Assembly: GCA_937927625.1 (NCBI GenBank) | Contig: CALBSD010000024.1 | Coordinates: forward strand, 1-52,562 | Source: an uncultured Actinomycetes bacterium | Lineage (GTDB): Bacteria > Actinomycetota > Acidimicrobiia > Acidimicrobiales > Ilumatobacteraceae | Direction of reading: 5' to 3' | DNA length: 52,562 nt | Part shown: positions 1 to 9,723 of the stretch, one piece after another | Layout of the letters: every line of letters starts with the position of its first letter | Numbering within the stretch: position 1 is the stretch's first letter | Made by a program: the position numbers and the translations under genes | Notes under the pieces: generated by a model | The model's database searches: none | What the model was told of the DNA's origin: nothing | Seen by the model: only the letters and a program-made list of their open reading frames with translations

Positions 1-3000
1 AACACATTCCCATCGTGGCCATTAGCTCACCCGTACCGCTTCATTGCGCACAACGGTGAAATCAACACGGTGCAGGGCAACCGCAACTGGATGCGTACAC
101 GTGAAGCACTTCTTGCCAGCAACTTGATTCCTGGTCTTGATCGCGCATTCCCTATCTGCACGCCTGGCATGTCCGACTCTGCAAGCTTCGACGAAGTGTT
201 GGAGCTCTTGCATCTCGCCGGCCGTTCACTTCCGCATGCATTGCTGATGATGATTCCTGAGGCGTGGGAAAACAACGATCGCATGGATCCAAAGAAGCGC
301 GCTTTTTATCAATTCCATTCATCGATGATGGAGCCATGGGACGGTCCTGCCGACGTGTGCTTCACCGACGGAACTCTCATTGGTGCAGTGCTTGACCGCA
401 ACGGACTTCGTCCTGGTCGTTACTGGATTACCAAGGATGACTTCGTCGTTCTTGCATCAGAAGCTGGCGTGTTGAACATCGACCAGTCGCGCATCGTGCG
501 CAAAGGTCGTTTGCAGCCAGGTCGCATGTTCCTTATCGACACTGCACAAGGTCGCCTCATTGACGACGATGAAGTGAAGATGCAACTTGCATCCGAGCAT
601 CCATATGAAGAGTGGTTAGAGAAGGGCGTGACCTATCTCGACGCACTTCCTGCTCGCGAGCATGTGGTGTACAGCGCCGACAGCGTTGCTCGCCGGCAGC
701 AAATGTTCGGTTACACCGAAGAAGAACTCAAGATCATTCTTGCTCCAACGGCAAAGAACGCAATGGAGCCACTCGGTTCGATGGGAACAGACACACCAAT
801 TGCTGTGTTGTCCTCACGTTCACGATTGTTGTTTGATTACTTCCAGCAGTTGTTCGCCCAGGTCACAAACCCACCTCTTGACGCGATTCGTGAAGAAGTG
901 GTGACAGCCGTTGGCACAAGCATCGGACCAGAAGCAAACTTGTTGGCACCTGGCCCCGACAGCTGCCGTCAACTCGCATTGCCTTTCCCCGTGATTGACA
1001 ACGATGACCTCGCAAAAATCATCCACATCAACGACGACGGAACACAGCCACAGCTTGCAGCTGTTGTTATCAGCGGTCTGTACCGCGTTGCCGATGGTGG
1101 TGCAGGTTTGCGTTCTGCACTCGACAAGTTGCGTGATGAAGTCAGTGCAGCAATTGCGAATGGTGCTCGCATCATCGTGTTGTCCGACCGCAACTCTGAT
1201 GATGTCTATGCGCCGATTCCTTCCTTGTTGATGACAAGCGCAGTACATCACCACCTCATTCGCGAGAAGACCCGCACTCAAGTGGGACTCGTTGTCGAAT
1301 GTGGCGATGCGCGCGAAGTGCACCACATGGCATTGCTCGTCGGCTTCGGTGCTGGTGCGGTGAACCCGTACCTTGCATTCGAAACCATTGAAGGCATGAT
1401 TGCGGCTGACAACGACACGGGCATGTACGGCTTGGGCGGCATGGATCCACACAAGGCTGTCAAGAACTACATCAAGGCCTCTGGCAAGGGTGTCTTGAAG
1501 GTCATGTCGAAGATGGGCGTGTCCACTGTTGCGTCGTACACCGGTGCGCAGATCTTTGAAGCAATTGGTTTGGCAACAGATCTCGTAGAAGAGTTCTTCA
1601 CAGGCACCGTGTCGCGTTTGGGTGGCATTGGCTTGGATGAAATTGCAGCTGAAGTGGCAACACGTCATGCAACAGCGCATCCAAAGCGCCCAGACCTTCG
1701 TGCGCATCGCCGGCTTGAAGTCGGTGGCGAGTACCAGTGGCGTCGTGAAGGTGAACATCACCTCTTCAACCCAGAGACTGTGTATCGCTTGCAGCACTCA
1801 ACACGTGCTGGCCGTTACGACATCTTCAAGCAGTACACAGCAGACGTTGATGACCAATCAAAGCGTCTTGCAACATTGCGCGGACTCTTCGAACTTCGAA
1901 TTGGTGCACTGCCTGCAGTCTCTATTGATGAGGTAGAGCCAGTGTCGGAAATCGTGAAGCGATTCTCCACCGGCGCAATGAGTTACGGCTCCATTTCTGC
2001 TGAAGCTCACGAGAACTTGGCGATTGCCATGAACCGCTTGGGTGCAAAGAGCAACACCGGTGAAGGTGGCGAAGACCCTGAGCGCTTCACACCGATGGCG
2101 AATGGTGACTCAAAGCGTTCTGCCATCAAGCAAGTTGCATCGGGTCGTTTCGGTGTCACCAGCGAGTACCTCGTGAACGCTGATGACATTCAGATCAAGA
2201 TGGCCCAGGGCGCAAAGCCTGGTGAAGGTGGACAGCTTCCTGGCCACAAGGTATATCCATGGGTTGCGAAGACTCGTCACTCGACTCCTGGCGTTGGCTT
2301 GATTAGTCCACCGCCTCACCACGACATCTATTCGATTGAAGACCTCAAGCAACTGATTCACGACTTGAAGAATGCAAACCCTGCTGCACGTGTTCACGTG
2401 AAGTTGGTTGCTGAAGTTGGCGTGGGCACCGTTGCTGCTGGTGTGAGTAAGGCGAAGGCAGACGTTGTTCTTATCTCCGGCCATGACGGCGGTACGGGTG
2501 CTTCACCACTCACATCGTTGAAGCACGCGGGCGCACCATGGGAACTTGGTTTGGCTGAAGCACAGCAGACACTCATGCTCAACGGTCTCCGTGATCGCAT
2601 TGTGGTGCAGGCTGACGGTCAGATGAAGACAGGCCGCGACGTGGTTATTGCTGCGTTGTTGGGTGCTGAAGAATTTGGTTTCGCTACCGCACCGTTGGTG
2701 GTAAGTGGTTGCGTGATGATGCGCGTCTGTCACCTCGACACATGCCCTGTCGGTATCGCAACACAGAACCCAACATTGCGTGCTCGTTTCTCTGGCAAAC
2801 CAGAGTTCGTCGTGAACTTCTTTGAATACATCGCTGAGGAAGTACGTGAGCATCTCGCAGCGCTTGGTTTCCGTTCTCTGCAAGAAGCAATCGGTCATGT
2901 TGAAATGATTGATTCGAAGAAGGCAGTGGACCACTGGAAGGCAAAGGGCTTGGACATCGCGCCAATTCTTGAAACTCCTCAGAACCCATACGGTCAAACA

Positions 3001-3888
3001 CCGTTCAGTTCTGTTGGTCAAGAGCATGGTTTGGAAGATGCACTCGACAACGAGCTCATCGCACAGGCGAAGGATGCAATTGCAGACGCACGCCCAGTGA
3101 AGATCGTGATGCCAATCATCAACGTGAACCGCACAACAGGCACGATGCTTGGCTACGAAGTAACGAAGGCGTGGGGCGGCAAGGGCCTTCCAGACGGCAC
3201 CATTGATATTCACTTCACTGGCGCTGCCGGACAAAGCTTTGGTGCATTCGTTCCGTCAGGAATTCAGATGCGTCTCGAAGGTGACGGCAACGACTTCGTT
3301 GGCAAGGGTCTCTCTGGTGGACGCATCATCTTGCATCCGCATCGCGACGCATCATTTGCTGCAGAAGAAAACGTGATTGCTGGCAACGTTGTTGGCTACG
3401 GCGCAACGGGTGGAGAAATCTTCATCCGCGGAGTTGTAGGTGAGCGTTTCGCTGTTCGTAACTCTGGAGCAACGTTGGTTGTTGAAGGCGTGGGTGACCA
3501 CGGATGCGAATACATGACTGGTGGTCGAGCAGTGGTGCTGGGCGCAACCGGTCGCAACTTTGCCGCTGGTATGTCTGGTGGTATTGCGTACGTGTACGAC
3601 CCAGATGGTGTCTTCGCTTCAAACGTCAACTACGAGATGGTCGACCTTGAACCAGTTGCTGGTGATGACGATGAATGGTTGCGTGCAACGATTGCTCGCC
3701 ATGGTGAGTTCACGGGATCTGCAGTTGCAGAACGTGTGCTTAACGCATGGACAGTGGAAGTCGCAAAGTTCAAGAAGGTCATGCCGCGTGACTACAAGAA
3801 GGTGCTCACCGTGATGGCAGCTGCGAAAGCAGAAGGCCTTGACGAAGCACAAACAGCAGATCGAGTAATGGAGGCATCACGTGGGTGA
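1..3888 (+). CDS. gltB: Glutamate synthase large subunit, 5'-truncated by window edge
   Basis: Large subunit of NADPH-dependent glutamate synthase (GOGAT), which makes two glutamates from glutamine and 2-oxoglutarate in the cytoplasm. The frame is open from base 1 (1295 codons visible of about 1500), so the N-terminal catalytic Cys of the glutaminase domain lies outside the window. What remains is the end of the class-II amidotransferase domain (an HNGEIN motif near base 43), the central domain, the FMN-binding synthase barrel and the C-terminal GXGXG beta-helix with its repeated glycine turns (about 3180-3660). The 3Fe-4S ligands are visible as Cys codons at 2710, 2728 and 2743, with the family's spacing (Cx5CHx3C). 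The stop overlaps the gltD start by 8 bp, so the two subunits are probably translationally coupled. Confidence 0.97.
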   Translation, partial: NTFPSWPLAHPYRFIAHNGEINTVQGNRNWMRTREALLASNLIPGLDRAFPICTPGMSDSASFDEVLELLHLAGRSLPHALLMMIPEAWENNDRMDPKKRAFYQFHSSMMEPWDGPADVCFTDGTLIGAVLDRNGLRPGRYWITKDDFVVLASEAGVLNIDQSRIVRKGRLQPGRMFLIDTAQGRLIDDDEVKMQLASEHPYEEWLEKGVTYLDALPAREHVVYSADSVARRQQMFGYTEEELKIILAPTAKNAMEPLGSMGTDTPIAVLSSRSRLLFDYFQQLFAQVTNPPLDAIREEVVTAVGTSIGPEANLLAPGPDSCRQLALPFPVIDNDDLAKIIHINDDGTQPQLAAVVISGLYRVADGGAGLRSALDKLRDEVSAAIANGARIIVLSDRNSDDVYAPIPSLLMTSAVHHHLIREKTRTQVGLVVECGDAREVHHMALLVGFGAGAVNPYLAFETIEGMIAADNDTGMYGLGGMDPHKAVKNYIKASGKGVLKVMSKMGVSTVASYTGAQIFEAIGLATDLVEEFFTGTVSRLGGIGLDEIAAEVATRHATAHPKRPDLRAHRRLEVGGEYQWRREGEHHLFNPETVYRLQHSTRAGRYDIFKQYTADVDDQSKRLATLRGLFELRIGALPAVSIDEVEPVSEIVKRFSTGAMSYGSISAEAHENLAIAMNRLGAKSNTGEGGEDPERFTPMANGDSKRSAIKQVASGRFGVTSEYLVNADDIQIKMAQGAKPGEGGQLPGHKVYPWVAKTRHSTPGVGLISPPPHHDIYSIEDLKQLIHDLKNANPAARVHVKLVAEVGVGTVAAGVSKAKADVVLISGHDGGTGASPLTSLKHAGAPWELGLAEAQQTLMLNGLRDRIVVQADGQMKTGRDVVIAALLGAEEFGFATAPLVVSGCVMMRVCHLDTCPVGIATQNPTLRARFSGKPEFVVNFFEYIAEEVREHLAALGFRSLQEAIGHVEMIDSKKAVDHWKAKGLDIAPILETPQNPYGQTPFSSVGQEHGLEDALDNELIAQAKDAIADARPVKIVMPIINVNRTTGTMLGYEVTKAWGGKGLPDGTIDIHFTGAAGQSFGAFVPSGIQMRLEGDGNDFVGKGLSGGRIILHPHRDASFAAEENVIAGNVVGYGATGGEIFIRGVVGERFAVRNSGATLVVEGVGDHGCEYMTGGRAVVLGATGRNFAAGMSGGIAYVYDPDGVFASNVNYEMVDLEPVAGDDDEWLRATIARHGEFTGSAVAERVLNAWTVEVAKFKKVMPRDYKKVLTVMAAAKAEGLDEAQTADRVMEASRG

Positions 3889-5332
3889 GACAACTGGTTT
3901 CCTGAAGTGGGGTCGTTCGGGCCCAACACGACGTCCCGTCGAGTTGCGTTTGAAGGACTGGAAAGAGGTCTACGAGCCTTTCGATTCGTCGAAGCTCAAT
4001 GAGCAGGCTGGTCGTTGCATGGACTGCGGTATTCCGTTCTGCAACAACGGCTGTCCGCTGGGCAACCTCATTCCTGACTGGAATGACTTGGTGTATCGCG
4101 GTCACTGGCAAGAGGCCATTGAGCGTCTGCATGCAACAAACAACTTCCCAGAGTTCACCGGCCGTTTGTGTCCAGCGCCGTGCGAGTCCGCCTGTGTTCT
4201 TGGTGTGAACCAAGACCCCGTGTCCATCAAACAGGTGGAAGTTGAAATCATCGATCACGCATGGAGGGAAGGCTGGGTTGTCCCACAAGTTCCTTCCATC
4301 AAGACAGGGAAGCGTGTTGCCGTTATCGGTAGCGGACCTGCTGGTCTTGCAGCTGCACAGCAACTCACTCGCGCTGGTCACGATGTAGTCGTTCTTGAGC
4401 GTGCTGACCGCATTGGTGGTCTTCTTCGATACGGCATCCCTGAATTCAAGATGGAAAAGCAGCATCTCGATCGTCGTCTCGAACAGATGCGGGCAGAAGG
4501 AACAGAGTTCCGCACCAATGCTGATGTTGGCGGAAGTATCGACATTGAAGTTCTTCGTGCATCACATGACGCCATCGTGCTTGCATGTGGCGCAACAGAG
4601 CGTCGTGATCTCAATGTTCCTGGTCGTGAGTTGAAGGGCATCCATCAAGCGATGGAATACCTGCCCATCGCGAACAAGGTGCAAGAGGGTGACTCCACCT
4701 CATACGACATCGATGCCAAGGGCAAGAACGTGGTCATCATTGGCGGTGGCGACACTGGCGCTGACTGTCTCGGTACTGCACTGCGTCAAGGCGCCAAGCA
4801 GGTCATCCAATTGGAGATCATGCCTCGCCCAGCGGATACACGTACCACTGGTAACCCGTGGCCACAGTTTGCATTCGTCTACAAGGTGACATCGGCTCAT
4901 GAAGAAGGCGGTGAGCGCATGTACAGCGTGAACACCGAGCGCTTCATCGATGATGGCAACGGCAATGTTCGTGCACTTCTTCTTCATGAAGTGGAGATGG
5001 TGAATGGCAAGTTCGAAAAGAAGGAAGGTTCGGATCTCGAGATTCCGGCCGATCTTGTTTTCCTTGCAATGGGATTCACTGGTCCAGAGAAGGGCTCGTG
5101 GCTTGAGCAGTTGGGTGTTGCGTTCGATGAGCGTGGCAACGTTGCTCGTAACGACAGCTACGAATCGAATGTTCCTGGCGTCTTTGTTGCTGGTGACATG
5201 GGTCGCGGTCAGAGCCTCATCGTGTGGGCAATCGCCGAAGGCCGTGCATGTGCAGCTGGAGTTGACTATGCATTGATGGGGGAGACCTCACTTCCTGCAC
5301 CAATTCCGCCAACGGCACGTCCGCTGGTCTAA
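3881..5332 (+). CDS. gltD: Glutamate synthase small subunit (NADPH-oxidising)
   Basis: FAD- and NADPH-binding beta subunit of GOGAT; it passes electrons from NADPH through 4Fe-4S clusters to the GltB FMN. It has 483 aa, the usual length. Cysteines 46, 49, 54 and 58 and a second group near residue 100 (CPAPCESAC) are the cluster ligands. A GSGPAGLAAA dinucleotide fold near residue 148 binds FAD, and GGGDTGADC near 288 binds NADPH. The start is GTG at 3881, preceded by GGAGG at 3870-3874, and lies inside the end of gltB. A short hairpin follows the gene. Confidence 0.97.
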   Translation: MGETTGFLKWGRSGPTRRPVELRLKDWKEVYEPFDSSKLNEQAGRCMDCGIPFCNNGCPLGNLIPDWNDLVYRGHWQEAIERLHATNNFPEFTGRLCPAPCESACVLGVNQDPVSIKQVEVEIIDHAWREGWVVPQVPSIKTGKRVAVIGSGPAGLAAAQQLTRAGHDVVVLERADRIGGLLRYGIPEFKMEKQHLDRRLEQMRAEGTEFRTNADVGGSIDIEVLRASHDAIVLACGATERRDLNVPGRELKGIHQAMEYLPIANKVQEGDSTSYDIDAKGKNVVIIGGGDTGADCLGTALRQGAKQVIQLEIMPRPADTRTTGNPWPQFAFVYKVTSAHEEGGERMYSVNTERFIDDGNGNVRALLLHEVEMVNGKFEKKEGSDLEIPADLVFLAMGFTGPEKGSWLEQLGVAFDERGNVARNDSYESNVPGVFVAGDMGRGQSLIVWAIAEGRACAAGVDYALMGETSLPAPIPPTARPLV

Positions 5333-5346
5333 ACGGAAGAGTCGAA

Positions 5347-5367
5347 GCGCCACCATTCGGGTGGTGC
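5347..5367 (+). terminator. Hairpin after gltBD, weak terminator candidate
   Basis: An 8-bp stem (5347-5354 with 5360-5367, one G-T pair) and a 5-nt loop sit 14 bp after the gltD stop. No T-run follows, so it is not a classical intrinsic terminator. It may stabilise the 3' end or act as a weak terminator. It ends 8 bp before the -10 box of the next gene. Confidence 0.35.
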
Positions 5368-5374
5368 GAGGCTC

Positions 5375-5380
5375 TACTGT
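5375..5380 (+). promoter_or_regulatory. -10 box TACTGT for the LysM lipoprotein
   Basis: TACTGT ends 6 nt before the GTG start at 5387. With a transcription start about 7 nt downstream of the hexamer, the mRNA would begin at the start codon. No convincing -35 is seen, as is usual for actinobacterial TAnnnT promoters. Confidence 0.55.
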
Positions 5381-5386
5381 TGTTCC

Positions 5387-6010
5387 GTGTTCAAAACCCT
5401 CTCGCAGCAATCATTTGGTCGCATCATCGTCGCGGTTGCATGCGTTGCAGGAGCGAGTGTTCTGGGCGCTGCTTGTGGCGGTGACACCTTGGGTGTTGCC
5501 ACCACCGTTGTAAATGTGACGCCTACTAACTTCGCCACGATTCCACCTGTTGCGAGTACTGCGCCTGGTTCAACCACAACATTGCCGGCTGGCGCAGTGG
5601 GTTCGGAAACGACCTACACAGTGCAACAGGGTGATTCACCAATTTCCGTTGCTTCGAAGTACAACATCTCGGTCACCACACTTCTTGCATACAACGCATG
5701 GGTGAGTCCTGGTGAGTTCCCATATCCAGGAAAAGTGATCAAGATCCCAGCAAGTGCAGTTGTCAACCCCACACAGAACACCACTGCGGGAGGCGGTACT
5801 GCTGCTCCTGGTGTCAAAGTGAAGCCAGGATGCGAGAACCACACCGCAGGTACATACAAGGTGCAGTCGGGCGACTCTCTGTGGCTCATTCAGAACAAGT
5901 TCAAGTCCTGTTTCACCATTGGCGCATTACTGAACGCCAATAACTGGCCAGATGTTCAGTCGGTGGTCTTGTTGCAAGGACAAGCCATCAACATTCCTGC
6001 TGCTGGCTGA
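5387..6010 (+). CDS. Secreted lipoprotein with two LysM domains
   Basis: A 207-aa protein with an N-terminal hydrophobic signal (residues 12-29) ending in a lipobox-like sequence before Cys30, so probably a cell-surface lipoprotein. A Thr/Pro-rich linker follows, then two LysM modules: about residues 66-123 (starting TYTVQQGDS) and about 156-207 (starting TYKVQSGDS, ending NIPA). LysM binds N-acetylglucosamine polymers, so peptidoglycan attachment is likely. There is no catalytic domain, and it could be a wall anchor or an activator of a hydrolase. The GTG start is supported by the -10 box 6 nt upstream. It converges on ddl with a 3-bp gap. Confidence 0.85.
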   Translation: MFKTLSQQSFGRIIVAVACVAGASVLGAACGGDTLGVATTVVNVTPTNFATIPPVASTAPGSTTTLPAGAVGSETTYTVQQGDSPISVASKYNISVTTLLAYNAWVSPGEFPYPGKVIKIPASAVVNPTQNTTAGGGTAAPGVKVKPGCENHTAGTYKVQSGDSLWLIQNKFKSCFTIGALLNANNWPDVQSVVLLQGQAINIPAAG

Positions 6011-6013
6011 TAC

Positions 6014-7093
6014 TTAGTGCGCAGTATTGCGCTTGCGTCGCGCGTGACGTTCCACTGCATGATCCACTAGCTCGTCAATGAGCTGTGAATAGGGCAGTCC
6101 AGTTGCTTCCCACATTTTCGGGTACATCGAAATAGGTGTGAAACCAGGAATTGTGTTGATCTCGTTGCAGAGGAATCCGCGACCATTCTCTTCGTAGAAG
6201 AAGTCAACACGAGCCATGCCTTCGCAGCGAAGTGTTTCGTAGGCCTTCACTGCGAGTGCGCGAAGTTCTGCGCTCTCATTTTCAGAGAGAGGGGCAGGAA
6301 TCATGAGCGTTGCAGAGTCGGTGACGTACTTGTCTTCGTAGTCATAGAACTCTTTGCCTGGCTTGATTTCGCCGACAACGGAAGCACGTGGCGAGCGGTT
6401 GCCAATGACCGCCACTTCCAACTCACGTGCATTAACTGATTCCTCAAACACGATCCATTGGTCGTAGGTGGTGGCAAGACGAACTGCGGACTGCAGTTCT
6501 GCTGCATCGTGTGCTTTGGTGACGCCGACAGAAGAACCCATGTTGGCTGGCTTCACAAAGAGAGGGAAGCCGAGATCTTGTGAGATGGTCTCAAGTGATG
6601 CGGGAGAAATTTTGTCTTCACGCAATACGGCGTACCGCACCTGAGGAATACCGGCGTGAGAAAAAACATCCTTGGCCATTCCCTTATCCATCGCCACAGC
6701 GCTAGCAAGAACGCCACTGCCCACATATGGAAGGTCGAGAAGTTCTAGGAGGCCTTGCATCGTTCCGTCTTCACCCATCGGGCCGTGAAGTAGCGGTATG
6801 ACAACAACCGGTGCAGAAGCTGCGAGTGCTGTGATTGCGCTCGACGATGTTGCATCACCCGATGCGGTGAGTCGTTCAGGAAGTTCGGCTGGATTTGTGC
6901 CGCCCTGAGAAAGTTGTGCAAGGTGCGGAGCAGACCAAGCGCCATCGCGACCAATTGCAATTGCAACGGTGTTGTACTTGGCAGGGTCTGCAGCGCCAAG
7001 AACATGTGTTGCCGTGACGCAGCTGACGTCGTGCTCGGCTGATTGTCCGCCGTAAATCACAACAAGAGTGGTGCGTTGAGGGGCGGTGTCCAT
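6014..7093 (-). CDS. ddl: D-alanine--D-alanine ligase
   Basis: ATP-grasp enzyme joining two D-alanines to make the dipeptide used by MurF. It has 359 aa from the ATG at 7093. The first residues include the family opener VIYGGQSAEHDVS; then come HGPMGEDGT, the ATP-grasp loop PANMGSSVGV, and the C-terminal metal/substrate segment CNEINTIPGFT. The frame stays open upstream into murF, but those residues are not family-like. The chosen start is supported by a TACCGT box ending 7 nt upstream. It is divergent from murF, which uses its product. Confidence 0.95.
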   Translation of the reverse strand: MDTAPQRTTLVVIYGGQSAEHDVSCVTATHVLGAADPAKYNTVAIAIGRDGAWSAPHLAQLSQGGTNPAELPERLTASGDATSSSAITALAASAPVVVIPLLHGPMGEDGTMQGLLELLDLPYVGSGVLASAVAMDKGMAKDVFSHAGIPQVRYAVLREDKISPASLETISQDLGFPLFVKPANMGSSVGVTKAHDAAELQSAVRLATTYDQWIVFEESVNARELEVAVIGNRSPRASVVGEIKPGKEFYDYEDKYVTDSATLMIPAPLSENESAELRALAVKAYETLRCEGMARVDFFYEENGRGFLCNEINTIPGFTPISMYPKMWEATGLPYSQLIDELVDHAVERHARRKRNTAH

Positions 7094-7126
7094 CGATAAG
7101 ACGGTACTCGCCACTAGGGTCGAATC
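7094..7126. promoter_or_regulatory. 33-bp divergent ddl/murF promoter region
   Basis: Two back-to-back -10 candidates lie here. TACCGT reads on the minus strand (7106-7101) and ends 7 nt before the ddl ATG. TAGGGT reads on the plus strand (7115-7120) and ends 6 nt before the murF ATG. Both transcripts would be leaderless. Any -35 contacts must lie in the opposite gene's coding sequence. Confidence 0.6.
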
Positions 7127-8440
7127 ATGCGCATCACAGCCTCTCAAGTGGCACTCATCACGGGTGGAATCCTTGTAGGACAGGACGCCGAAGCCTCTGT
7201 GTTCTCCTTTGACTCTCGGGCAATCAAGCCGGGCCAAGCGTTTGTTGCAATTGTTGCCGAGCGTGATGGGAATGAATTCATTGCTTCCGCTGCCACCAAA
7301 GGTGCTGCGTTTGCAATTGTCTCGCGTGGACGTGCCATTGATGAGTTGCCATGTGTTGAGGTCGATGACACTACGGCGGCACTCGCTCTGCTGGGTAAAG
7401 CAATGCGTGAACAACTCGCGCCGTCGCTTGAAAATCGTGTGATTGGTATTACCGGCTCAGCGGGAAAGACCAGTGCGAAAAATTTGGTGCGCGCAGTGCT
7501 ACAGGCAGGCTTCAACCCAGTTCATGCTGCCGATGCTTCATTGAACAATGACATTGGTGTGCCAGTGACAATCGCAAACGCCCCCGATGATGCCAAAGCG
7601 CTCGTCATTGAAATGGGTATGCGTGGTTTTCACGAAATTGATCGTTTGTGTGAAATTGCGAAACCTGTGATTGGGCTCGTCACAAATGTGGGCGATGCGC
7701 ATGGTGAACGGCTGGGCGGCGCTGATGGCATCGCGAAAGCTAAAGGTGAACTCATTGCTGCATTGCCAGTGAATGGAACTGCAGTTCTGAACGCTGACGA
7801 TTCCCGCGTACTGAATATGAGATCACTGACTTCTGCTCGCGTCCTTACATTTGGCAAGAGTGCTGATGCAGATGTTCGCTATGAAACGACGGAGATAGAT
7901 ATTGATGGTCGTATGACCGCCACGTTCTTCTTCGACGGACAGTCGGTGTCGGCAACTCCGATGTTGCCAGGCGAACACATGGTGTCGAACTCCGCTGCGG
8001 CAATTGCTGTCGGCATCGCCTGCGGGATGACTCTGAAGGTTGCAGCCCAGGGTATTGGCCGGGAAGCACTTGAAACAGGGCGTATGTGCTGGCTTGAGGC
8101 ACTGAATGGTCTTCGCATTCTCGATGACTCGTACAACGCAAATGAACATTCGATGCTCGCTGCATTGCAGGTCATCGCAGATCTTCAAGTGCGCACAAAG
8201 TTTGCAGTGTTGGGCCAAATGGCCGAAGTTGCGGATGCACCAGAGGCACATCGTCGCGTTGCTGCTTTCGCTGCAGAACACAACATCAAGGTCATTGGGC
8301 TCGAGACCGATTTGTACGGTGTCCCCGCGATGTCAGTGGAAGAAGCGCTGAAAGAACTTGCCTTCCATCATCCGCATGTTGTGCTGGTGAAGGGTTCACG
8401 TTCTGCTCGCACAGAACGCATCGTGCACGAGCTTCTTTAG
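7127..8440 (+). CDS. murF: UDP-N-acetylmuramoyl-tripeptide--D-alanyl-D-alanine ligase
   Basis: Cytoplasmic Mur ligase adding D-Ala-D-Ala to the UDP-MurNAc-tripeptide, the last step of nucleotide-linked peptidoglycan precursor synthesis. It has 437 aa. The N-terminal domain binds the UDP substrate, the central ATPase has the P-loop GITGSAGKTS (residues 107-116) and the EMGMRG segment, and the C-terminal domain carries the family DSYNAN motif. The ATG at 7127 is supported by a -10 box 6 nt upstream. Its stop overlaps the convergent MFS gene by 4 bp. No other mur genes are in the window. Confidence 0.95.
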   Translation: MRITASQVALITGGILVGQDAEASVFSFDSRAIKPGQAFVAIVAERDGNEFIASAATKGAAFAIVSRGRAIDELPCVEVDDTTAALALLGKAMREQLAPSLENRVIGITGSAGKTSAKNLVRAVLQAGFNPVHAADASLNNDIGVPVTIANAPDDAKALVIEMGMRGFHEIDRLCEIAKPVIGLVTNVGDAHGERLGGADGIAKAKGELIAALPVNGTAVLNADDSRVLNMRSLTSARVLTFGKSADADVRYETTEIDIDGRMTATFFFDGQSVSATPMLPGEHMVSNSAAAIAVGIACGMTLKVAAQGIGREALETGRMCWLEALNGLRILDDSYNANEHSMLAALQVIADLQVRTKFAVLGQMAEVADAPEAHRRVAAFAAEHNIKVIGLETDLYGVPAMSVEEALKELAFHHPHVVLVKGSRSARTERIVHELL

Positions 8441-9708
8441 TTCGACGGTGCGGCGGGCAGAGGATGCTCGGCGTCAATCTTTTCGATGTTGCACCACCAT
8501 GACAAGAAGATCGCCCATGCTGCACCGATGTACAGAACGGGGCGCGATCCGATGGCATCCATTAGCGGACCAAAGATGACGTTGCCGATAGGAATGGTTC
8601 CGCCAAAGGCCATGAACCACAACGACATCACGCGGGCGCGAATCTGAATCTCAAGGCGACTCTGCAGCACTGTCATCAGTGAAGTGGTGGTTCCGAAATA
8701 GGCGATGCCGAGGAAGAACGCGGTGATGAATGCAAGTGGAAGTCCACGCACAGTTGCAAAGGCTGTCATTGCGATTCCGAATGCTAAGAATCCACGACGT
8801 GTGAGCAGTCGTTTATCGGTTGCTGCAAAGACTGTTCCGATGGCGAGTGCACCGAGCAGTGCTCCCGTACCCCAGGTGGCGTACAACCACTTATAAGTCA
8901 CTGTCTTTGGCTTGATACCAAAGCTGAGGTCAGCCACAGCAGGGAAGAGACCGACATAGGCGAGGCTGAGAAGCGAGAAAGAACTCATCGTCATCAGAAT
9001 GCGCCCAACAGATTTACGTTGACGCGCAACACGGAAGCCACCGGTTAACGCCTTGAAGCCCTGTTCACGAACGGAGTTGTTCGGCGGCAACTTGATGCGC
9101 ATCACCGCCCACGTAACAAAGAGGTACGTCGCCGCATTGAAGATGAACACTTGGCCGGTGGTGACACCCCAGCTCACCATGATGGCAACGAGGATTGGTC
9201 CGGTGACGCGTGAACCATTCACTGACGCAGAGTTCAGACTGATGGAGCCACCGAGGTCTTCGGGGCGCACGAGGCTTGGAAGCACTGCGGAGAAGGCAGG
9301 TGCATTCAGACTGTTGCCAATTCCCACTGACAGTTGTGCAAGGAACAAAGTCCAGATGGGGGAATGTGCAATCGCAAAAATGCCCAGCGCCGTAGAACCT
9401 GACATCTGAATGATCTGAGCAAAGATCAGCCACTTGCGTCGATCAAAGCGGTCCGCCATAACGCCTGCAGGAATAGACAAAAGTAAGAGCGGTCCGAGTT
9501 GAGCAAAAACAAAGACGCCAACTGCAGATGCGCTCTTTGTGCGCTCGTACACATATGCCGGGAGCAACACGTTCTGCATCCATGTGCCGATGCTCGACAG
9601 GAAGTTCGACGTCCACATCACGCGGAAGTCGGGATATGAAAAAGCTGCTCGAGCTGTGCCGGGACGTGGCGGCTGCTTGCCAGGTTTGATTCGTTGTTCG
9701 TTCGTCAT
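8437..9708 (-). CDS. MFS transporter, effector-exporter (MFS_3) type
   Basis: A 423-aa integral membrane protein with about 12 hydrophobic segments. The loop after TM2 has the MFS motif-A remnant ADRFDRRKW, and the N-terminus (FRVMWTSNFLSSIGTWMQN) is typical of the MFS_3/EntS-like exporters. The substrate cannot be read from sequence. The upstream P450 is transcribed the same way with a 15-bp gap, so both may belong to one unit. A TAGGTT hexamer (9725-9720, minus strand) overlaps the P450 stop and could give the gene its own short-leader promoter. Confidence 0.88.
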   Translation of the reverse strand: MTNEQRIKPGKQPPRPGTARAAFSYPDFRVMWTSNFLSSIGTWMQNVLLPAYVYERTKSASAVGVFVFAQLGPLLLLSIPAGVMADRFDRRKWLIFAQIIQMSGSTALGIFAIAHSPIWTLFLAQLSVGIGNSLNAPAFSAVLPSLVRPEDLGGSISLNSASVNGSRVTGPILVAIMVSWGVTTGQVFIFNAATYLFVTWAVMRIKLPPNNSVREQGFKALTGGFRVARQRKSVGRILMTMSSFSLLSLAYVGLFPAVADLSFGIKPKTVTYKWLYATWGTGALLGALAIGTVFAATDKRLLTRRGFLAFGIAMTAFATVRGLPLAFITAFFLGIAYFGTTTSLMTVLQSRLEIQIRARVMSLWFMAFGGTIPIGNVIFGPLMDAIGSRPVLYIGAAWAIFLSWWCNIEKIDAEHPLPAAPSN

Positions 9709-9723
9709 GGGGGTGAAACGAAC

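Noticed and set aside
820..1797. 325-codon open frame on the minus strand inside gltB
   Set aside because: Composition is Cys/His-rich and lacks any recognisable domain; it is the antisense shadow of a clearly conserved gltB segment.
2503..3234. 243-codon minus-strand frame in gltB
   Set aside because: Same reason: a shadow of the FMN/3Fe-4S region with no coding signal.
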